Origin: Comamonadaceae bacterium
GTDB lineage: Bacteria; Pseudomonadota; Gammaproteobacteria; Burkholderiales; Burkholderiaceae_C
DNA: 46,438 nt
Direction: 5' to 3'
Assembly (NCBI GenBank): GCA_947447355.1
Contig: CANFJF010000023.1
Span: forward strand, 1-46,438
Shown piece by piece: positions 9,234 through 17,409 of the stretch. Position numbers and translations under genes: made by a program. Each line of letters opens with the position of its first letter. Within the stretch, counting starts at the first letter, position 1. Below the pieces are notes generated by a model. It was not told where the DNA came from and made no database searches. It saw only the letters and a program-made list of their open reading frames with translations.

Positions 9234-10435
9234 TTCAATTGCACCTGTCCATTGGGAAGAAAGTGAAAGCGGTTGTCGGTCCAGCCGAGCCCGAACAGGC
9301 TCAGCACATGGTCGTAATAAGGCGGCGGGCCTTTTAAAAGAAAATCGGGTGTCAGCGATTGCGTCAACAACTGACGACTGCGCTCCGCTTGTTGGGTCGC
9401 AGCCTGTGTCGAGCCAAGAACGTTCAGGTACGGCAGCAAGGCCGCGGAAAAACCGAACGGTCCAACCCCACGGCCCACACCCGTTGTCAAGTCCACTGTT
9501 TCAGGGGGTACGGCTTGCGTCACTAGCGCTGTATCCATGCCGCGCAAGGCCTGCATCAGCGGCGCAGCCAAGGGATCGTTGGCGGACGTCATGCCCGCCC
9601 AAAGGTACACACGTATCGCGTCATAGCTGCCGATGGGGCCAGTCACCGGGTCCATCGAAAACTGTGGCAGTCGACCAGGGTCAGCGCGATAGCCCGTCCA
9701 GTCGGCGGCAAATCCTTTCTGACTTGTCGCTGAAGTCAATGTCAGTGAGTTGGCGGCGACATCGGCCCAGGGGCCTTGTGGCGCCTCCATCTCAAAGCGG
9801 CGCAGCAAGGGCAGCGGCAGATAACTGGCATTCAAACGCCAGCTACCATCAGCCTGCACAAAACCAACGGGGCCAGGCAATACCATCGGCCCCAGTTGAG
9901 GCAGCAGAACGACTTCCTGCCGCGTAATGGCCGTCAACAACCGCCGGCCGGCCTGCTGGTAATCTTCGCGCTGCCAAATGCGCCCGGCTTCAAGCAAAGC
10001 GTAGGCAAACCACATGTCGGCGTCAGCCGCTGAATTAGCATCCAACACACGCCAACGGCCATCGGTGGCCTGGCCCCAAGTCCAGGCAGGCAAGCCATCC
10101 GCACCGTTGACCATCAGGTTCTGCTGAGTCCAGCGCCAGATCCGCTCGAAGGCAGCTCGGTCGTTGGCAACCAGTGCAAAAAACATCGCGTAAGACTGAC
10201 CTTCGGAAAAGCTGCCCCGGGTCACATTGTTGGCCGCCAACACGCGCCCGTCCGAGGCCATAAAGTACCGACTGAAGTCGCGCCATTGAGGCCAGTCTTG
10301 CGCAGAACACACGTCGTTTGCTGCGTTGGCGCTGGCCCAAACACTGACCAAGGCCAAGGCCAGCGCGCTTAGACCCCAACCAGCGCACCGGCGCAATGTC
10401 CATAAGCCTTGGCGCCGTGGCTCGACCAGCGTCAT
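9197..10435 (-). CDS. bcsZ: Periplasmic endo-1,4-beta-glucanase BcsZ (GH8)
   Basis: A 412-aa glycoside hydrolase family 8 enzyme that trims or edits nascent cellulose in the periplasm. The catalytic acid is Glu78 in RGSFSEGQSYAMFFAL. The conserved Asp cluster DANSAADADMWFAYAL follows at 132-147, and the probable base is Asp272 in IGSYDAIRVYLW. A signal-like hydrophobic segment lies at about 17-38 (ending ASANA), with a longer, Arg-rich N-region than usual, so a later start is possible. The start overlaps the bcsB stop by 4 nt. BcsZ lies between bcsB and bcsC, as in many proteobacterial cellulose operons. Confidence 0.95.
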   Translation of the reverse strand: MTLVEPRRQGLWTLRRCAGWGLSALALALVSVWASANAANDVCSAQDWPQWRDFSRYFMASDGRVLAANNVTRGSFSEGQSYAMFFALVANDRAAFERIWRWTQQNLMVNGADGLPAWTWGQATDGRWRVLDANSAADADMWFAYALLEAGRIWQREDYQQAGRRLLTAITRQEVVLLPQLGPMVLPGPVGFVQADGSWRLNASYLPLPLLRRFEMEAPQGPWADVAANSLTLTSATSQKGFAADWTGYRADPGRLPQFSMDPVTGPIGSYDAIRVYLWAGMTSANDPLAAPLMQALRGMDTALVTQAVPPETVDLTTGVGRGVGPFGFSAALLPYLNVLGSTQAATQQAERSRQLLTQSLTPDFLLKGPPPYYDHVLSLFGLGWTDNRFHFLPNGQVQLKWQTKCSPANTH

Positions 10436-12717
10436 AGAAGGCGCTTTCTAGCCATGCCCTTCAAGGCGAAATAGGCCATGGCACTTAGCAACATGGCGCT
10501 GGCCAGGCTGATGAGCAAAAAGAGCGGTAAATTCTCGGACAACTGCCAACGGACCTGCGTCATCCATGGCAGGCTGCCGATGTAATAAACCGAATCTGCA
10601 TCTACAGAGTCAATGGACTTGCCACGAATCACCGACACAGCGCCCTTGATTTGATGGGTAAAACTAGCCCCATCAGACATCGCCAACAAGGCTTCACTCA
10701 AGTCATCCGGTTGCGCCCCCCAAATCAACACCGCACTGCGTCCACGCGACAGCGGAGACTCAAAACCGAGCATTACCGCGCGCGACGAAGCACCCTCAAA
10801 CAGCGTTGCAGTGAGTGACGGCGGCGCCGCCACAGCCGATGGCAATGCCCAATGAAAGGGGTTGAAATCAATGCCAAAGAACTTCAAGCTTTGCTTGTTA
10901 TTGGGCTGAACCTGCATTGAGTTGCGCCAGATTTTCAGCAAAGGCTGGTTGTCTCCGGAAGCGATTAACAGCAAGTCCTTGCCTGCAAAGTTGTCAACCT
11001 GCCCGGCCCTGCCGACGCTCACAGCAGTGGCCGGATAACCGGTTGACTGACCCAGACGGCCCATCAAACCAAGGTACGTTGTGTACTCTTGCAGGCTGGG
11101 CGCATCCGGCAAAATCACCGCGGTTTCAGACAAATCGGCCAAACGCGTGAAGGGAAATCCACTGCCGCCGAAAACCGCCAGATTCGGCATCGCCATGTAA
11201 TGTTGATAGCCTGAGATATCGATCCAGGAATCGGGCTCAATCGCACCGCGCATATTGTCAACAATGATGTCGCGGCACTCGCCTTCTTTGCTGTAGTCGT
11301 ACTTGAAGTTGAGCTGCATCTGCGACTGATGAGCCACTGTGTACATCGGTACGTTCAAACGGGTTTCCATCGACAAGGTTTTGTCAGGCAAGAGCTCACC
11401 CACCTTGGGCACCGCATGCAGCATGGACTGCAGACTGGACGGCCTCTCCACCGGTAGCAACGGCACACTTCTCACCAACTGCTCATTGAAGTTCACCAGC
11501 AATGAAGAGCTCTCTGATTTAAGCGCTTGCGGCGTGTAGCGGTATTTAAGAACAACCGGAATACCTGAATCGTTCCAACGAAACAAGTCGGGCGGCACAC
11601 GCATGTTCAAACGAATAGCACCAGGGTTGTGCCCCGACACATTCATGGCCGCTGAGTTGCTCAGCTCAGAAAACCGGACCGGTCGATGGCTCGACAGCCA
11701 ATTCGGTGCATCGTAGGCTTGACGACCGGTCGTCTTGTCAAGTGACTTGACCAGCATGCTGCTGCCCTCTAGGGCCGTCGTGCCGAGGGTCAATGCTGTG
11801 ACCGCGACGCGCAGCTCTTTGCTGTCTCGGCCGCTGATCAGCAACAATTTGCCATCAGGATCGTTGGGGTTGCCCACGATTGAAAGCGTTGGGCCCGACA
11901 AAGCCGGCAATCCCAATCCGGATAAACCTGTGATACCCGTCAACGGCAGATGACCCGTGACAAAGACAACAGCATGGCCTTTGGCAGGAATGGTGTTGAG
12001 TGATACCGGGAAAATGGCGCCCCGCTCACCAGCAATCGCACCGAACCAGGACGCCACAGTGCCCGCAGCTTCTAGCATGTCATTGTCAACATGGCCGGCA
12101 AAAACAACAGGCAGTTGCAACTGGCGTGTGTCGCGGAGGTCCATGAAAGGACGCGGCAATATTCTCAAGTCGCTGTTCAACCTGACCGGCTCAGACGTCA
12201 CCTCCAGCGTGCTCAAGTTGCTGATATTGGCCCACAAACTTGAATGCGTTGGATCTTCACATTTGTCGGTGTAGTGACCGATCAGTTGGAAGTCAATTTT
12301 GTTGTACTCCGTGATGAACCGCGGCGGCAAATCAACCACGCGCTCTTCGGTGGTCGTCAGCGTTTTCTTCGGCAGTTCGAGACTGGCCGCCACCTCGCCA
12401 TTGACCAGCACATTGATATGTGAGACCTCACTCAGCAGCGCAGGTGAATACGAAAAAGAAAGCTTCAACCGAGCCTGTGTCACGACTTCGTCAGCGCGCA
12501 CATTAAAGCTAACACCATCGCGGCTGTCGACACCTCGCAACGCCATCGGGAACCTGGCACCCAACTGCTTCAAGGTCAACTGATGGCTCGTCTTCATCGA
12601 GTTGCGAGCCAGCACCTCGATCGGCTTACTCGCTGTTTTTTGAGTTGTATCTGCTGCGTGTATTTGCAGAGGGAGTGCCACCAGCAGATAAAGCGTAAAG
12701 ATGAGTTTGTTGATCAT
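10432..12717 (-). CDS. bcsB: Cellulose synthase regulatory/periplasmic subunit BcsB
   Basis: A 761-aa inner-membrane-anchored periplasmic subunit, essential partner of BcsA, that guides the glucan through the periplasm. Seen are an N-terminal signal peptide (about 1-21, ending IHAAD), carbohydrate-binding and flavodoxin-like regions typical of BcsB (for example VDLPPRFITEYNKIDFQLIG and DKCEDPTHSSLWANI), and a C-terminal transmembrane helix (about 733-754, rich in Leu/Ala) ending in a short basic tail (MARKRLL). Length fits the family. It overlaps bcsA by 4 nt upstream and bcsZ by 4 nt downstream, showing translational coupling through the core of the operon. Confidence 0.95.
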   Translation of the reverse strand: MINKLIFTLYLLVALPLQIHAADTTQKTASKPIEVLARNSMKTSHQLTLKQLGARFPMALRGVDSRDGVSFNVRADEVVTQARLKLSFSYSPALLSEVSHINVLVNGEVAASLELPKKTLTTTEERVVDLPPRFITEYNKIDFQLIGHYTDKCEDPTHSSLWANISNLSTLEVTSEPVRLNSDLRILPRPFMDLRDTRQLQLPVVFAGHVDNDMLEAAGTVASWFGAIAGERGAIFPVSLNTIPAKGHAVVFVTGHLPLTGITGLSGLGLPALSGPTLSIVGNPNDPDGKLLLISGRDSKELRVAVTALTLGTTALEGSSMLVKSLDKTTGRQAYDAPNWLSSHRPVRFSELSNSAAMNVSGHNPGAIRLNMRVPPDLFRWNDSGIPVVLKYRYTPQALKSESSSLLVNFNEQLVRSVPLLPVERPSSLQSMLHAVPKVGELLPDKTLSMETRLNVPMYTVAHQSQMQLNFKYDYSKEGECRDIIVDNMRGAIEPDSWIDISGYQHYMAMPNLAVFGGSGFPFTRLADLSETAVILPDAPSLQEYTTYLGLMGRLGQSTGYPATAVSVGRAGQVDNFAGKDLLLIASGDNQPLLKIWRNSMQVQPNNKQSLKFFGIDFNPFHWALPSAVAAPPSLTATLFEGASSRAVMLGFESPLSRGRSAVLIWGAQPDDLSEALLAMSDGASFTHQIKGAVSVIRGKSIDSVDADSVYYIGSLPWMTQVRWQLSENLPLFLLISLASAMLLSAMAYFALKGMARKRLL

Positions 12718-14960
12718 TTTTTTCTCAAAAAATTAAACTGTGGAACTTGAAACAGACTGGGCGTTTTGGCGCTGGCGGTGTTCACCCTGGCCATCCACTG
12801 GCGCGGTAGTTTTCTGGCGTAAAGACGAGTGACGCGGAAAAGCAAAGGCACCAAGTTCAGCACCCCATGGGTAAAAACCTCTCTCAGTGACATCAATAAA
12901 TGGTCTTCGGGTCCATGACCCCAAGTTTTGGCCCAGTTATCCGCTCGTGAAAATGTCATCTGCGTGAGTTGCCGCTCCTGATCCAGCGACAGAGTTTCAA
13001 ATTCCAATTGCATGGCACTGCCTGAGCTCACCACTTTGGCCGGAAAAATAAACTCTGATGGCCCGCGAAAAAGTGCCAACTTGACTTCGGTTCCGAGCGG
13101 TATGTCCCGCGCCCGCGGTAGCGTCAGACCGACGCCTTTGGTTGAAAACGAATACGTCTCACAGGCCAATGATTTACCGTTGGCAAAAATCAGAGAGGCG
13201 GCAATGACCGCACTGATTTTGGGCGTCGCCCATTCGTGACTTTTTTCGTATGCGACCCCAATGCTTGCACCGATGATGATGACGTTGTAAAGCACCCAGA
13301 CCAGGTTGATGAGCGTTGTCGTGGTGCTGACATCACCTTTGATCAACAGGGCCGCGCCGGCCACTAGCCCCAACACATTGAGCACCATCAAAATGACGTA
13401 AGGCTTTGCAATTTTCCAGTCATAAAAGTCATCGCCAACATAACCACCTTTGGCCGTGACATTGAAAGCACCTGATTTCGGCGTCAACACTGCCCGGACA
13501 ACGGGTGCCACAAGATACCAAGCCAACACGGTTTCATAGACTTCGTTCCAGAATGAATGGCGGTACTTTTTTTGTATTTTTGAGTTCGTGATGTTTGACA
13601 AAAAAATATGCGGCAAGGCATAGGCCAACACCATCAGTGCGCTCGCATGAAACACTTCCGCTTGAAAAAACAAAAAGGTCAGCGGTGCCGTTAAAAAAAC
13701 CAGCCGCGGCAAGCCATAAAAGAAATGCAACATAGCGTTCAGGTAGCACAAGCGTTGCCCAAGACTCAGACCACGACCCAACAATGGGTTGTCGATGCGA
13801 AAAATCTGAGCCATGCCACGGGCCCAGCGGATGCGTTGCTTGATGTGCCCCGACAAACTTTCAGTCGCCAAGCCTGCCGACATGGGAATCCCCAAGTAAG
13901 CGGTGTTGTAGCCGCGACGGCTTAACTTCAGGGCTGTGTGGGCGTCTTCAGTGACCGTCTCAATAGCGATACCCCCGACTTCCATCAGCGGCTCACGTCG
14001 TATCACGGCACAAGAACCACAGAAAAATGAAGCATTCCAAAGATCATTGCCGTCTTGCACCAGACCGTAAAACAAATCACCTTCGTTGGGTACTTTTCGA
14101 AATGTGTTGAGATTGCGCTCGAACGGATCAGGTGAGTAGAAAAAGTGAGGCGTTTGCAGCATCGCCAATTTGGGGTCGCACAAAAAAGAACCCATTGAGA
14201 TTTGCAAAAAAGCACGTGTGGGGATGTGATCGCAATCGAAAATTGCCACATATTCACCAGAAGTTTTCCCTAGCGCAAAATTTAAATTTCCAGCCTTGAA
14301 ATGCGTATTATTTTCACGCGACAAATACTCTACGCCTACAGCATCACAAAACTGTTTGAATTCCGGCCTACTGCCATCATCTAATATATATATATTATAT
14401 TTATCTGCAGGCCAATCCAATCCCTGGGCAGCATAAATGGTCGACTTCACAATGCTGAGCGGTTCGTTATAAGTTGGTATAAAAATATCAACCATCGGCC
14501 ATTTCTCAAGATCGTCAGGCAAAACACTGGCATGACGTTTAAGAGGCCATGCTGTTTGCAAATAGCCAAGCAATAAAATACAAAGAGTATATATTTCGGC
14601 CAGCACCAAACCCCAACCAAAAAATGCATTCATTGTGCTGTCGAAGCCTACCGTCTCTGTCAGTCGCCAGTACATGTAGCGTAAAGATGCGGCAGCCGAC
14701 AAAGTGATCATGGCAATGACCTCCAATCGACTCCATGACATATTCCGCAAGACCAGTACGGCAACAAATGATATTAGCCCTACCAATAATTGTTGATTAA
14801 CTTCAAGTGGTATCGTGATCGCTATTGAGAAAAATAAAAAACTCATTAGAAGCAATGTGAACTTCAAACCTTTAGCCAGAACTTGATGCTCATCTAAATA
14901 TCGCTTACTACGGCTTATATTACGCGCTATGAACCCCATATTTTGTATTGAATAAGTCAA
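12714..14960 (-). CDS. bcsA: Cellulose synthase catalytic subunit BcsA, with degenerate PilZ domain
   Basis: A 748-aa processive GT2 enzyme polymerising UDP-glucose into beta-1,4-glucan and moving it across the inner membrane. Catalytic signatures are intact: DDG at 194-196, DCD at 242-244, FFCGS at 312-316, TED at 337-339 and QRIRW at 375-379, flanked by several transmembrane helices. The C-terminal PilZ region (about 568-680) is unusual. Where the c-di-GMP motif RxxxR is expected there is WATPK (577-581), and where (D/N)xSxxG is expected there is SFSTKG (604-609). Activation by c-di-GMP may therefore be weak or absent (inference). The 5' third (about 14250-14960) is visibly more AT-rich than the rest. 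Start overlaps the bcsQ stop by 4 nt. Confidence 0.97.
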   Translation of the reverse strand: MTYSIQNMGFIARNISRSKRYLDEHQVLAKGLKFTLLLMSFLFFSIAITIPLEVNQQLLVGLISFVAVLVLRNMSWSRLEVIAMITLSAAASLRYMYWRLTETVGFDSTMNAFFGWGLVLAEIYTLCILLLGYLQTAWPLKRHASVLPDDLEKWPMVDIFIPTYNEPLSIVKSTIYAAQGLDWPADKYNIYILDDGSRPEFKQFCDAVGVEYLSRENNTHFKAGNLNFALGKTSGEYVAIFDCDHIPTRAFLQISMGSFLCDPKLAMLQTPHFFYSPDPFERNLNTFRKVPNEGDLFYGLVQDGNDLWNASFFCGSCAVIRREPLMEVGGIAIETVTEDAHTALKLSRRGYNTAYLGIPMSAGLATESLSGHIKQRIRWARGMAQIFRIDNPLLGRGLSLGQRLCYLNAMLHFFYGLPRLVFLTAPLTFLFFQAEVFHASALMVLAYALPHIFLSNITNSKIQKKYRHSFWNEVYETVLAWYLVAPVVRAVLTPKSGAFNVTAKGGYVGDDFYDWKIAKPYVILMVLNVLGLVAGAALLIKGDVSTTTTLINLVWVLYNVIIIGASIGVAYEKSHEWATPKISAVIAASLIFANGKSLACETYSFSTKGVGLTLPRARDIPLGTEVKLALFRGPSEFIFPAKVVSSGSAMQLEFETLSLDQERQLTQMTFSRADNWAKTWGHGPEDHLLMSLREVFTHGVLNLVPLLFRVTRLYARKLPRQWMARVNTASAKTPSLFQVPQFNFLRKK

Positions 14961-15730
14961 TTGGAAACCCTGGCCTTTGCCATTAATTCCTTAAGAACTT
15001 CAACTGCATTCTCAATGTCACGGGTACCGGCACACTCAGTATCGTAGTCAAGCACTGACTGGCCGCAGGCGACGGCTTCTGCAATCGATTGATCCTGATG
15101 AATGACTGTAAAGTACGCGACGTTTAGAGCTTCTCGCATCAGATCCGTCATATCGCTATTCAGTTGGCGACTGCGATCAACTTGATTCACGATATTCATA
15201 TGACCCATAAATTCAGGCCTGCTATAACATTCTGTTTTTATTTTTTTTATGTATTTATTTGCAGTTGCGAAAGATGCGGCATCTGCCAATAAGGTCAACA
15301 CAACCACATGACATGCAGCAAATGCCTGTTGCTGGTAAATTGATGCGCCTGGTGGCATATCTAAAAACACATAACTATCTTCAGGCAGTTCCAGACATTC
15401 AAGCTGTGTCAATACATACTCAGGGTCATCCGCGAGTTTCATTTCAAATATTGTTTTATCATTGTCATTGATCAAACCATAAGGTAAGACCATGTCTCCT
15501 TGTTCAGACTGCCATATTGCCTGCCGCCAATCCGCACTTGACAAGGTCGCTCTGGAAATACCATTGATGTGCTCTGTTGACAGCCCAAAATGCAGCCCGA
15601 GTCCATTTTGTGGATCCATATCGACTGACAAGACGGTATGACCTTGCTTTCTCAAGGCCACACTGAGATTGGCACAAAGCGTCGTTTTGCCAACGCCGCC
15701 TTTGCCTGAAGCAACAGTTATTATTTTCAT
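14957..15730 (-). CDS. bcsQ: BcsQ (MinD/ParA-like ATPase of the cellulose operon)
   Basis: A 257-aa deviant-Walker ATPase of the SIMIBI class. The P-loop GKGGVGKTT is at residues 9-17, the switch I region DMDPQNGLGLHFG at about 37-49, and the Walker B-like VFLDMPPGAS at about 120-129. In other bacteria BcsQ forms a cytoplasmic complex with BcsR-type proteins that is needed for BcsA assembly or polar placement. It overlaps both neighbours by 4 nt (ATGA), strong evidence of a single mRNA. The base composition is clearly more AT-rich than in bcsB-bcsC. Confusion with chromosomal ParA or MinD is unlikely given the position directly before bcsA. Confidence 0.93.
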   Translation of the reverse strand: MKIITVASGKGGVGKTTLCANLSVALRKQGHTVLSVDMDPQNGLGLHFGLSTEHINGISRATLSSADWRQAIWQSEQGDMVLPYGLINDNDKTIFEMKLADDPEYVLTQLECLELPEDSYVFLDMPPGASIYQQQAFAACHVVVLTLLADAASFATANKYIKKIKTECYSRPEFMGHMNIVNQVDRSRQLNSDMTDLMREALNVAYFTVIHQDQSIAEAVACGQSVLDYDTECAGTRDIENAVEVLKELMAKARVSN

Positions 15731-16320
15731 ACCTGACGCAACTTCAACAAGTGGCCGTGTTGTCCATCGGATAGATGAGCACCTTCAAGTCGACTGAACA
15801 GGCTGCCTAACTTTGTCCCATTGCTGATCTGCTTGTGCAGCGTTCGGGTCTTTGCAGTGTCACGAGTATTGTGCTTTGCTAACTCAATAACGTTTAATAC
15901 ATCAATGTTTTCTGCAGTATTGACACCTTCTTCTGCAATGGCTAATTTAAGAGAATCGATAGATCTTAAAGACTCTGCAATGTGTCTATTTTCATCTAGC
16001 AATGACTCTGATGTTTCATTAAAATCAGCCATCACGGGCACTTCAATACGTGTATTTTTCGGTTTTATTTCCGATTTTTGATTCCGCTGTACTGATTCAC
16101 GAACAGGGCGACTGGACTGTTTGACTTCAACTTTTTCTTCAAATTTTTCACCCACCAAGACAGGTGGTATATCGACAGGTGGTGCAGCCATTGCCCGCAC
16201 CAATGGCCAGTTTCGCATGGCCATTCTCACCTTGTGCTCGTTATTCATAATCTCTTTATATTTCCCAGGATCTTCACCCATGAGTTCATAAAGCTTGTCT
16301 ACATCTGTCGTATTAGTCAT
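15727..16320 (-). CDS. BcsR-like N-terminus with extended C-terminus (BcsP-like)
   Basis: A 197-aa hydrophilic cytoplasmic protein. Residues about 8-45 resemble the short BcsR protein of enterobacteria: a tyrosine-containing helix (LYELMGEDPGKYKEI), then a basic helix ending in the hallmark WPL (MAMRNWPLVRAM). The rest is a proline/lysine-rich linker, a probable coiled coil (about 105-140) and a C-terminal LGSLFSRLEG segment typical of BcsP-type proteins of betaproteobacterial cellulose operons. I chose the ATG at 16320 (AGGGG about 6 nt before it) over a TTG two codons earlier. It probably works with BcsQ, whose gene it overlaps by 4 nt. The naming as BcsP rather than BcsR is tentative. Confidence 0.75.
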   Translation of the reverse strand: MTNTTDVDKLYELMGEDPGKYKEIMNNEHKVRMAMRNWPLVRAMAAPPVDIPPVLVGEKFEEKVEVKQSSRPVRESVQRNQKSEIKPKNTRIEVPVMADFNETSESLLDENRHIAESLRSIDSLKLAIAEEGVNTAENIDVLNVIELAKHNTRDTAKTRTLHKQISNGTKLGSLFSRLEGAHLSDGQHGHLLKLRQV

Positions 16321-16358
16321 GATCAACCCCTGTCTGTTTTAATTCATATACTTTTTTA

Positions 16359-16829
16359 TTACGCACTTAAACAATATTCAATACTCCCAAATTCGTCCGT
16401 TTCACTCGCTTGCTTAACCTTCAATTTATCGCCTGCACCCATGCGACTCATCCATTGCTGGTAGACACCTTCTAAAAAACTAGATACCCAGTCTTCCGAG
16501 GCCTCATTAAAAGCACCATTACTCAATCGTCCATTGGTTGAACTGTGATGTGTGATGTGCAAAGTGTCGCCACTGTCCCTCAGTTCAACCCATCCCCAGT
16601 CCATGTCAGCCCAGACGGTACACATGAATTTTTCATAGTCATCTAATGTCTCTGCATCTGGCATATTTGTTTGGCTTGCAAATCTATATCCGATACGAAC
16701 CATCATTGAACGCAGCTCTTCTTTCGATCCCTGGCTCGATATTTCACTCGCTGTTGCAGCCAACAGATTGCGCCAATGGCGCGACGTTTGACGTTTAACC
16801 TTGTAATCAATATTCTTGGTAACTAGCAT
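16359..16829 (-). CDS. bcsD: BcsD, cellulose crystallisation subunit
   Basis: A 156-aa protein matching BcsD in length and pattern. The key stretch is an aromatic segment (about 84-93, MDWGWVEL) that matches the INWGYVKL region of Acetobacter BcsD, and a later WVSSFLEGVYQQWMSR that matches its W-APVLEGLYG-W block. In Acetobacter, BcsD forms a ring-like octamer that lines up glucan chains for crystalline ribbons. The start at 16829 (ATG) sits 9 nt after a GGAA in the conserved 20-bp block; a TTG nine codons upstream is less likely. It is the first gene of the operon, 38 nt before the bcsR/P-like gene. Its presence with an acetylation module is uncommon. Confidence 0.88.
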   Translation of the reverse strand: MLVTKNIDYKVKRQTSRHWRNLLAATASEISSQGSKEELRSMMVRIGYRFASQTNMPDAETLDDYEKFMCTVWADMDWGWVELRDSGDTLHITHHSSTNGRLSNGAFNEASEDWVSSFLEGVYQQWMSRMGAGDKLKVKQASETDEFGSIEYCLSA

Positions 16830-16848
16830 GAAAGTATTTCCAATATTT
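16829..16848 (-). promoter_or_regulatory. Conserved 20-bp leader block of bcsD (copy A)
   Basis: Read on the minus strand this is AAATATTGGAAATACTTTCA, ending inside the bcsD start codon region. It matches the block before gspG at 40955-40974 in 19 of 20 positions. The GGAA inside it lies at Shine-Dalgarno distance from the ATG, so it may be a shared translation-initiation or leader element rather than a protein-binding site. Confidence 0.65.
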
Positions 16849-16886
16849 AATAGCAACTAATAATGTTGATATACCGAGTGCTGGTC

Positions 16887-16911
16887 GCTTCAGCGCTGCT
16901 GGCGCTGAAGC
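16887..16911. promoter_or_regulatory. Perfect 10-bp stem hairpin before bcsD
   Basis: The inverted repeat GCTTCAGCGC / GCGCTGAAGC is separated by the 5-nt loop TGCTG. No T-run follows on either strand, so it is not a standard intrinsic terminator. It lies in the likely 5' leader of the cellulose mRNA, or acts as an operator in DNA; the sequence alone does not decide. Confidence 0.6.
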
Positions 16912-17000
16912 TACATCTCGCATATCGCTCATGTTTTGCAACCTGTCAAACCTTAGAGAGGGTCGGTAGGGTGCAACTCACGCACTCATTACAGTTTTGA

Positions 17001-17030
17001 TAACGTTTCCAGTTGTTACAAGATTGAAAA
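17001..17030. promoter_or_regulatory. Shared 30-bp regulatory block (copy A)
   Basis: The block begins TAACGTTTC, has two variable bases (CA here), and continues GTTGTTACAAGATTGAAAA. It matches 41068-41097 in 28 of 30 positions. Both copies lie in divergent intergenic regions, 171 bp (here) or 117 bp upstream of the leftward start codon. It is the best candidate in the window for a shared regulator binding site or promoter core. Confidence 0.7.
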
Positions 17031-17409
17031 ATGTCGTTACTTTTTTCGCCCAGCAAACGCTGTTGAGTGCGGGGAATGACTGATCCACAGGCTAATTCTT
17101 TGTGTGCTGTACAGCTTGACCGACCTACAACGCTGAACCGATTGCCGTACTCAATCCTTGAGAAGTGGCCGTTGGCCAAAAGTGAGCTCAGTTCAAAACA
17201 GCAACCTGCCGGGACTCACCCAACGGGGTTTGGGTGTCCACCCTACCGCTGAAGCAGGTGCTTCCCTGAGCGACACAACAGGCAGCGATCCATAAAGTCG
17301 AGCATTCAATAAATGACACATGAAGTCAGGTCGATTCGAGGGTTCGCATGGGCACTCGGATTCGGACTCGATGGCAGTCAACCCAAGCAGGCAACCTAGG
17401 AATACGACC

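Larger units (their letters stand above)
16830..17409. other. Divergent control region between cellulose operon and mof operon
   Basis: The 580-bp gap between bcsD (minus) and the oxidase gene (plus) is AT-richer than its flanks. It holds the 20-bp block that serves as the bcsD leader (16829-16848), a perfect hairpin (16887-16911), a 30-bp block shared with another promoter region (17001-17030), a pair of 10-bp inverted copies of CGGTAGGGTG (16964-16973 and 17239-17248), and an imperfect hairpin at about 17210-17240. On the plus strand TTGATA (16997-17002) and AAGATT (17020-17025) have a 17-nt spacing and could be a weak promoter; this is only a suggestion. I see no convincing gene apart from a 11-codon frame at 17031-17066. 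Confidence 0.7.

Noticed and set aside
16946..17179. A 77-codon minus-strand gene upstream of bcsD
   Set aside because: It spans the shared regulatory block, has no ribosome site and no recognisable pattern; the block's conservation is better explained as DNA signal.
17320..17409. Thirty extra N-terminal residues for the oxidase
   Set aside because: The ATG at 17410 has a good ribosome site and begins a standard signal peptide; the upstream part would bury it.
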